From Baffinella frigidus (lineage: Eukaryota; Cryptophyceae; Cryptomonadales; Baffinellaceae): 14,179 bases of DNA. Positions within the stretch are counted from its first letter, which is position 1, and every line of letters starts with the position of its first letter. The position numbers were made by a program, and so were the translations under genes. The stretch spans positions 170,902-185,080 of the forward strand of contig MU647086.1 of assembly GCA_026770585.1 (NCBI GenBank). The letters are read 5' to 3'. A model generated the notes under the pieces. That model had not been told where the DNA came from, ran no database searches, and saw only the letters and a list, made by a program, of their open reading frames with translations. This document shows, piece by piece, positions 6,770-13,871 of the stretch.

Positions 6770-9700
6770 GTCCTCCCTCCGCACCCCCTCCCTCCTCTGC
6801 CACCATTCTCCAGCGTGGACTGGCGCGGTGCTTGCTCGCGTGCGAGTGATCGGAGAGGTCCCTCCGACCATGGCCATGCGGCTCACTCGACACTTTTTCT
6901 GCAGGTCCCAATCGATGAAGTGCTTACAGATTTCACAGGTCGTGCCCAGCCTTCCCAACACTGTCTTCCCATGCCGAAGCCTGGGCCACGACAACCGCAC
7001 ATGCCCTACACCTGTGCGTGCTGCCTTGGCACTGCGAGCATCGGGCGCCCGATGCCTCACGCCACGGGAGTTTCATAGGCTAACGGCCTGAAAATGGGGT
7101 AGTTAAGGCCTATGGCATTGCCTAGGACCTCCTACCGTAGGCCGAGGGATCCTAAGGCCAAAACGTCTCGGCCTACGGTAGGAGGTCCTAGGCAATCCCG
7201 TAGGCCTAACTACCCCATTTTCAGGCCGTTACCCCATCAGGTTGGGCTGCGACCGGCAGGAGTTGATGGGGACGTGGCGGGTGTTGGATGGTGGCAGGGG
7301 CAGCTTTCTGGGGCGCGAATGGCCTCGAGGCCACAGCACCCGTCATGTCCGCGCCCGAGTACGGCCAGTACCTCCAGCTGCCGTCCCCGCTCGGCCAGGT
7401 AGGGGACGTCACGTGACCAGCACCGCCCCCCCCTCAACCCTAGGAAGGTCACGATGGCACACCACGCTCAAGCCTGCCAACCGCGCACCCTCAGCGTGAC
7501 GGATGCTGGGATCAACGCCACCGCTGCGGCGGATCTCACCTACCCTCGGCATCCCGGCATGTGGTTGGGCGCGGTGCTTCTTCTGAGAGCTGCGCTCGAC
7601 CCACCGCGCCCCGCTCTCTCTCTCGCCCCTCACTCAAATGCTGCTGCGCCAGAGCCGAGCTGCCCCTTCGAGGTGCGTTTCCTGCGGCGAGGCGAGAAGC
7701 ATGGGTGTTTGAGCTGAAGGGGGGTGCAGGCACTGGCGGCGTTTCCGGGAATGGCACGCCTTCCGATCACCGACGCGGTGACCATGGTGCTCTCTATACC
7801 CTCCGCCCGATCGCTCCAACAGCTCCCTTCACCCAACCACTCGATCGCCACCAAATCGATGCCCTTACCCCGCGGGGTGCACTTGGGCTAGAGCCCCTAC
7901 GTCTCGTCCTACCTCTCCATGTGGCGTGCAGCGGTGGTGTGTGTCATCTTATTAAACCTCGCTTTTCCCCTTCGCCCAACGCTGAATCGCCGCAGCAACT
8001 CACCGGACCCTCCACAGAGAGAGCAGGGATGTGTCACGCTCGCAACCACCAACCCTCACGGCTTGGGCAGATCGACGGTCTTCGATTTCCCGATTTCAAG
8101 GGGAATTGGAGCCGTTGACGTCGGATTCCGACTTCAACCCCCTTGAAATCCCGCATCGAAAATCGTCGATTTGCCCAAGCCGTGAGGGTTGTTGGTGGGG
8201 CTCGGGGCGGCGGCGTAGCTCGACCATTAGAACTGTTTCAAAATTGGGATTTACGGGGCAGAGATGGGACACGTGGAAAAGGTTGAAGGAGTGAGTTTAT
8301 CCGGGGAAACCTATTTTTCTTTAGTTTGATGGCCACGAAAATTACTACACAAATGCTTCAATATTACTAATAAGAACGAATTGTGTAGTAATTTTCGTTG
8401 CCATCAAACTAAAGAAAAATAGGTTTCCCCGGATAAGAGTACCAGGAGACCGCGTCTCAAGTTGCTCAACGCTCCAAGGGTGAGTCCTATACGTATAGGG
8501 ATTTCCCCCGCTATCCCTTAAGTGACCAACGGGCGAATAATCGCCCGTGGAAGCCCTAGGCAGGTCCTAGGGCCCTAAGGTAGGGCGTATGAGCCTACTG
8601 GTCACTTAAGGGATAGGATCACCCTTGGAGCCCTTGTCCCCTGAGGCGGGCCCATCCCGGACCCGGTCCTCACAACGCACCTCGGCAGGCGGGGCTTCTC
8701 TACGCGATTCTCGACTTCGACCGGGATGAGGCAACCTTCGAGAAGTATGATCGCATGACGGTCTCCCCGCCACACCCCTCCTCCTACATCTGGGGCTACC
8801 ACCCCAATCGGATCATCCAGTCACCCCCCATAGCCTTGTGAGGGGGAGGCTGGGGATATTACCCCATGTAGGATCCAGGAGTGACCTTACACATGATCCT
8901 GTTGGGGTAGTAGCCCCAGACTACAGCCCTTCCGGTGAGGGTTTAGGGTTTGGGGTTTGGGGCGCAGGGCGTATGGCTTAGGGTTTAGGGTTTAGGGTGT
9001 CCGCACCAGAGTGTTGGAGGGGGTTGATTGTATTGGGAGCGTCATACCCCTCCTCCTACAGGATGAGGCAACGTTCGAGAAGTATGATCGCATGACGGTT
9101 TGCCCACCACACCCTCCTACAGCCCGTCCTCTCCCCACAGCCATGCCTCTGCACCAGAAATTCGACGGGTCTTGAGGCCGGCGGCGGCAGACGTTTTCAT
9201 GCGTGGCAGCAAGGGCGGATTTCTTACGCAAACACTTATAATTTATAAACTGGATCCAATGAAATTTACTACACATAACGATCTTTAAAAGCAATGTTAA
9301 AGCAAACGTGTAGTAATTTTGACTGAAATCCAGTTAATAAATTACAAGTGTTTCCGTATGAGATTCTTCTAGGACGGGGTGAGAGGAGGTGTGAAACATG
9401 GTGATTGGCAGGCACATAACCTGCTCAAAGATCAGTCATCAGTGGTGAGGCACATAACCTGTGTGGGTTCGTCAGGCACACGACCTCTTCATCCGCATGG
9501 GCCTCTCGAAGCGCCTCATCGACGATTTCATCCGGCCGACGCTGCTGGTGGGCATCTTCAAGCCTCCCGAAGAGGTGTCGGCGGCCGTGGCCCTGGTACC
9601 TCCTCCTGTTGCCTGTTGGGGTAATCGTTCCAGGCGCGGACATGACGGGTGCCGTGGAGTGCCATCGAGACCTTCCTAGGGTTCAGGGTGGAGCGGCTGG

Positions 9701-12700
9701 TCACGTGACGTCCCCTACCTGGCCGAGCGGGGACGGCAGCTGGAGGCACTGGCCGTACTCGGGCGCGGACATGACGGGTGCCGTGACCTCGAGGCCATTC
9801 GCGCCCCAGAACTTATCTCAGAAAACGAGTTCTAAAACTCGTTTTCTTAAGTCAATTCCCCTACAAATTTGTCAACTTATGCGGAGAGTAAACAATAAGT
9901 TGACGAATTTGTAGGGGAATTGACTTAAGGAAACGAGTTTTAGAACTCGTTTTCTGAGATAAGAATGCAGCCCCTGCCACCATCCTACACCCGCCACGTC
10001 CCCATCAACTCCTGCCGGTCGCAGCCCAACGCATCCTCGCTGCCGCCACATGTGCTCCTGCCTTCGAAATCCATTCCACTTTCATAGGCTAACAGACTAA
10101 AGATGGGGTAGTTAGGCCTACGGTATTGCCTACCGTAGGCCGTAGGGCTCCTATGACCAAAAAATCCTGGGATTTTGGCCTACAGTAGGAGGTCCTGAGG
10201 CAATCCCGTAGGCCTGACTACCACATTTTTGGTCCGTTACCCTATTAACTTGCTGACGTGCTGCACCTGCTCGGAAACCTGTCCCTGATGTCATATGAAA
10301 ACGGTTTTAATTTAAAACCAAAAACGGTTTTAATTTAAAACCTTGATAATCAATGAAAATTACTACACGTTTGCTTTAATATTACTAGTAAAATCGTTCT
10401 GAGTAGTAAATTTCATTACCGAAGTTTTTAAATTAAAAGTGTTTCCATATGAGATCTCTCCTGGCACGCGCCCACACACGTTCATAGGCTAACGGCCTGA
10501 AAATGGGGTAGTTAGGCATACGGCATGGCCTAGGACCTCCTACCGTAGGCCGAGGGATCCTAGGGCCAAAAAGTCTCGGCCTACGGTAGGAGGTCCTAGG
10601 CAATGCCGTATGCCTAACTACCCTATTTTCAGGCCGTTGCCCCATTAACGAGACTGCATTGGCTGTGCCGCCACCGGGCGTGCGTGCCTGGCGCTTTCAT
10701 GCGCCATCGGCGGATCATGTGGGGGAGTTGACTGATCTCCGCGGTGAAGGGGGAGTTGACTGATCTCCGCAGGGTGACGCCCTGCTGAGCGTTGCTGCAT
10801 TTCGCAGGAGTTGCTTTACTTTTTCGTGCTGGCGCACCAGACGTCCTTCGACGTACGGTACCCGCGCATCTCCCCGCCTCCGCCTCCTCCTTCTCGCCCC
10901 AACTTCAACTTGAATTCAACGCGCCTCACACCCTTCCACACTCCATACCCCACACCCTTCCACACTCCATACCTGACGTCCTTCGACGTGCGATACCCGT
11001 GCATCTCCCCGCCTCTGCCTCCTCCTTCTCGCCCCAACTTCAACTTGATTTCAACGCGCCTCACACCCTTCCACACTCCATACCCCACACCCTTCCACAC
11101 TCCATACCTGACTTCCTTCGACGTACGGTACCCGTGCATCTCCCCTCCTCCGCCTCCTCTTTCTCGCCCCCATCAATTCAACGCTCCTCACACCCGTCCA
11201 CACTCCATACCTGCATGTTGAGCTCAGGGTTTAGGGTTCAGGGTTTAGGGTCTGGGGTTTGGGGTTTAGGGTTCAGACTTCCTTCGACGTACGGTACCCG
11301 CGCATCTCCCCTCCTCCGCCTCCTCCTTCGCTGCTGCATGCCGCAGGAGTTGCTCATGGTGTTGATGGGGCCCCCATCAATTCAACGCGCCTCACACCCT
11401 TCCACACTCCATACCTGCATGTTGAGCTTAAGGTTTAGGGTTTAGGGTTTAGGGTTTAGGGTTCAAGGTCTGGGGTTTGGGGTTTAGGGTTGACGAATGA
11501 AGATCTGGGCTTTAGACTTGGGCGTTGCGTGTCATGGGTGAGGGTTCAGGAACCATGTGTTGGGGTTTGGGGTTTAGGGTTGTGTTAAAATGTAGGCTTT
11601 TGGCTCGAAGTTTTAAGCGTCAGGGTTCAGGCTGTAGGATTCAGGGTTCAGGGTTCAGGGTTTGAGGGACAGCTTCCGCGGTCCTCGGTCGCAGGCAGTG
11701 ACGGCCCCGGGGGGACAGAGAGATTGTCAATTTATTGCCGAACAACCAGCGCCAGCACCGCACATGCCCCACGCGTTGTTCTACTTACTGTACCTAGTGT
11801 TGGCCTTACAAGCAGTTTCCGGATGGATCGGGGGGCAGGTGGGTCAAAAAGAAGTCGATCCAGGAGACGATGATCAACCCCCTGGCAACTTCGCTGATCG
11901 AGGAGCATAACCTCACGCTCCTCCCGTCTTCGCGCGTCACCCAGGTCTCGCCTTGAACCTCTGAGAATCCCCGCCCCATGTTTCATCAGGGTTCATCTGA
12001 GCAGTCATGCGTGACACGAGTCGCGCGTGAGGGAAGCATGCGCGTCATACAGGTCTCGCCCGGGCCTTCTCCAGGCCTGGGGTGGGATGTTTCATCAGGC
12101 TTCATCTGAGCAGTCATGCGTGCCACGCGTCGCGCCTCTGTCTGGGAAGCATGCGCAGCAGTCCTCGAAACTTTCGCGCAAACGCCGAAGGGCGCATCTC
12201 TGTGCAAAACCGTGGACCTCACTCTAGCCATGAGGAGCTTCGGTCGCTCGAGACCTGATGGGTTTGAGTCTTGCAGGTGCGGTTGGATGAGGCGGGCGAG
12301 AGGGTGGCGGGGGTGTCGTACATGGACGGGTTCGGGCAGACCAAGCACCTCGAAGACCTCGATGCCTGCGTTCTCGCCCTTGGTTTAGTCCCAGCACCAA
12401 ACATAATTAATCTCAGGAATGTCCTTCTAAACGAAGATTCGTACCAAGAACGTTTAGTGTTTTAAAATATTCGTACTTTTAGGGCCTTGAAAAATCTGGA
12501 TTTGTACCAAGAATTGCTTAGAAGGACAGTTCCGAGATTAATTCTATTATTGATCGCGATGAGGTTGCTCCCCCTCCTCCCCCGTTTGGTTGGTCCCACG
12601 CCAGATTGAAGGTGGGTGCTGATTTTTAAAAAACACATCTGACGGGGTTCTTTGACTTTTGAGAACCACTGCCTTGAGGGGAAATTGACTTTTGGCCACA

Positions 12701-13835
12701 CCTTCCAAGAATCTGGCGTGGTTGCTTCCGCTCGTCTCGCGCTTGGCTGGTGTCTCTCCTCTCGCGCTTTCATAGGCGAACGGCCTAAAAATGGGGTAGT
12801 TAGGCATACGGCGTTGCCTAGGACCTCCTACCGTAGGCCGAGGGATCCTAGGACCAAAACGTCTCGGCCTACGGTAGGAGGTCCTAGGCAATGCCGTAGG
12901 CCTAACTACTCCATTTTCAGGCCGTTGCCCTATTAGCTTGGGAGGATTCTGCCCTAAGACTGGCGCCCACGCACCAGCTGACGTTTCATGTTAATAGGAT
13001 AACGGATCAAAAAGGGGGTAGTTAGGCCTACGGTATTACCTACGGTAGGCCGCAGGGTTTTCCGTAGGAGCCCCCCTAGGCCCCTACGGCCTACCGTAGT
13101 CAACACCGTCGGCCTAACTACCCCATGTTTAGTCCGTTAGCCTATGAATGTTGATGCACGTTGCGCGCGAAGTCTCATGGTTCGCCCGTCTCTATCTGGA
13201 GGGATGGAGACAATTCTGACCCTCTGACCCGGATGCATGCACCGCAGGTTCCAAGGGCATGAAATCGGTTGTCGGCGGGAGCCCGGCTCTTGCAAGGTGC
13301 CGTCCTTCCCACCAACCCTCACAACTTGGGCAAATCAAAAAAAAGTCAAAAACACCAAACCCTCTTGGGAGGCCGTCGGAATCCGACGGCCTTCAAGGGG
13401 ATTTTTGGAGCCATTTTCCCCCATTTGTCCAGACTGTGAGGGTTGGTGGTCCCAACCCTTCGCAGAAGTGATCAGCCTGAAGCCCGCCGAATGCGCTCCC
13501 ACCAAGTTGTGTGTGGTGTCTGGTTTGTATCTCACTGACGCGTGCCCAAGTTGTATTTGGTTGTGTTTGGTTGTGTTTGGTGTTTGGTTCGTATTCGTGG
13601 CCCTTCGGGGGTGTATTCCAGGGTCGCCCTTTGAGCCGTTGGGTCGCCCTTGGAGCCGTTTTCTTCCACAAAATTGACTTTTGAATACCATTTCCCTTCC
13701 AAAATCGACCTTGGAATACTCCCCCCTCCAGCCCTACGTGGAGCGTGCCCACGTTGTGTTTGGTTGTGTTTGGTGTTTGGTTCGTATCTCACTGAAGCGT
13801 GCCTGGATGCATTTGTGGGTGGTGAACCAACCAAC

Positions 13836-13871
<36 letters not shown>

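Noticed and set aside
6770-7078. Open frame continuing from exon 1 to a stop at 7078
   Set aside because: It stays open only because intron 1 is a multiple of three. The part after 6938 loses all family similarity, while exon 3 at 7298 restores it in the right phase.
7561-8294. Long plus-strand frames in introns 3 and 4
   Set aside because: Only 7730-7786 (exon 4) fits the family, in a different frame from the long 7561-8118 frame. The rest runs through intron and a family-I palindrome.
10792-11445. A 217-codon open frame rich in Pro, His and Ser
   Set aside because: It is the exon 7 tandem repeat read through. Apart from the 50-nt exon 7 in another frame, it has no non-repetitive content.
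6939-13247. Introner elements that create whole introns
   Set aside because: The palindromic elements lie inside the introns and their ends do not coincide with splice sites.
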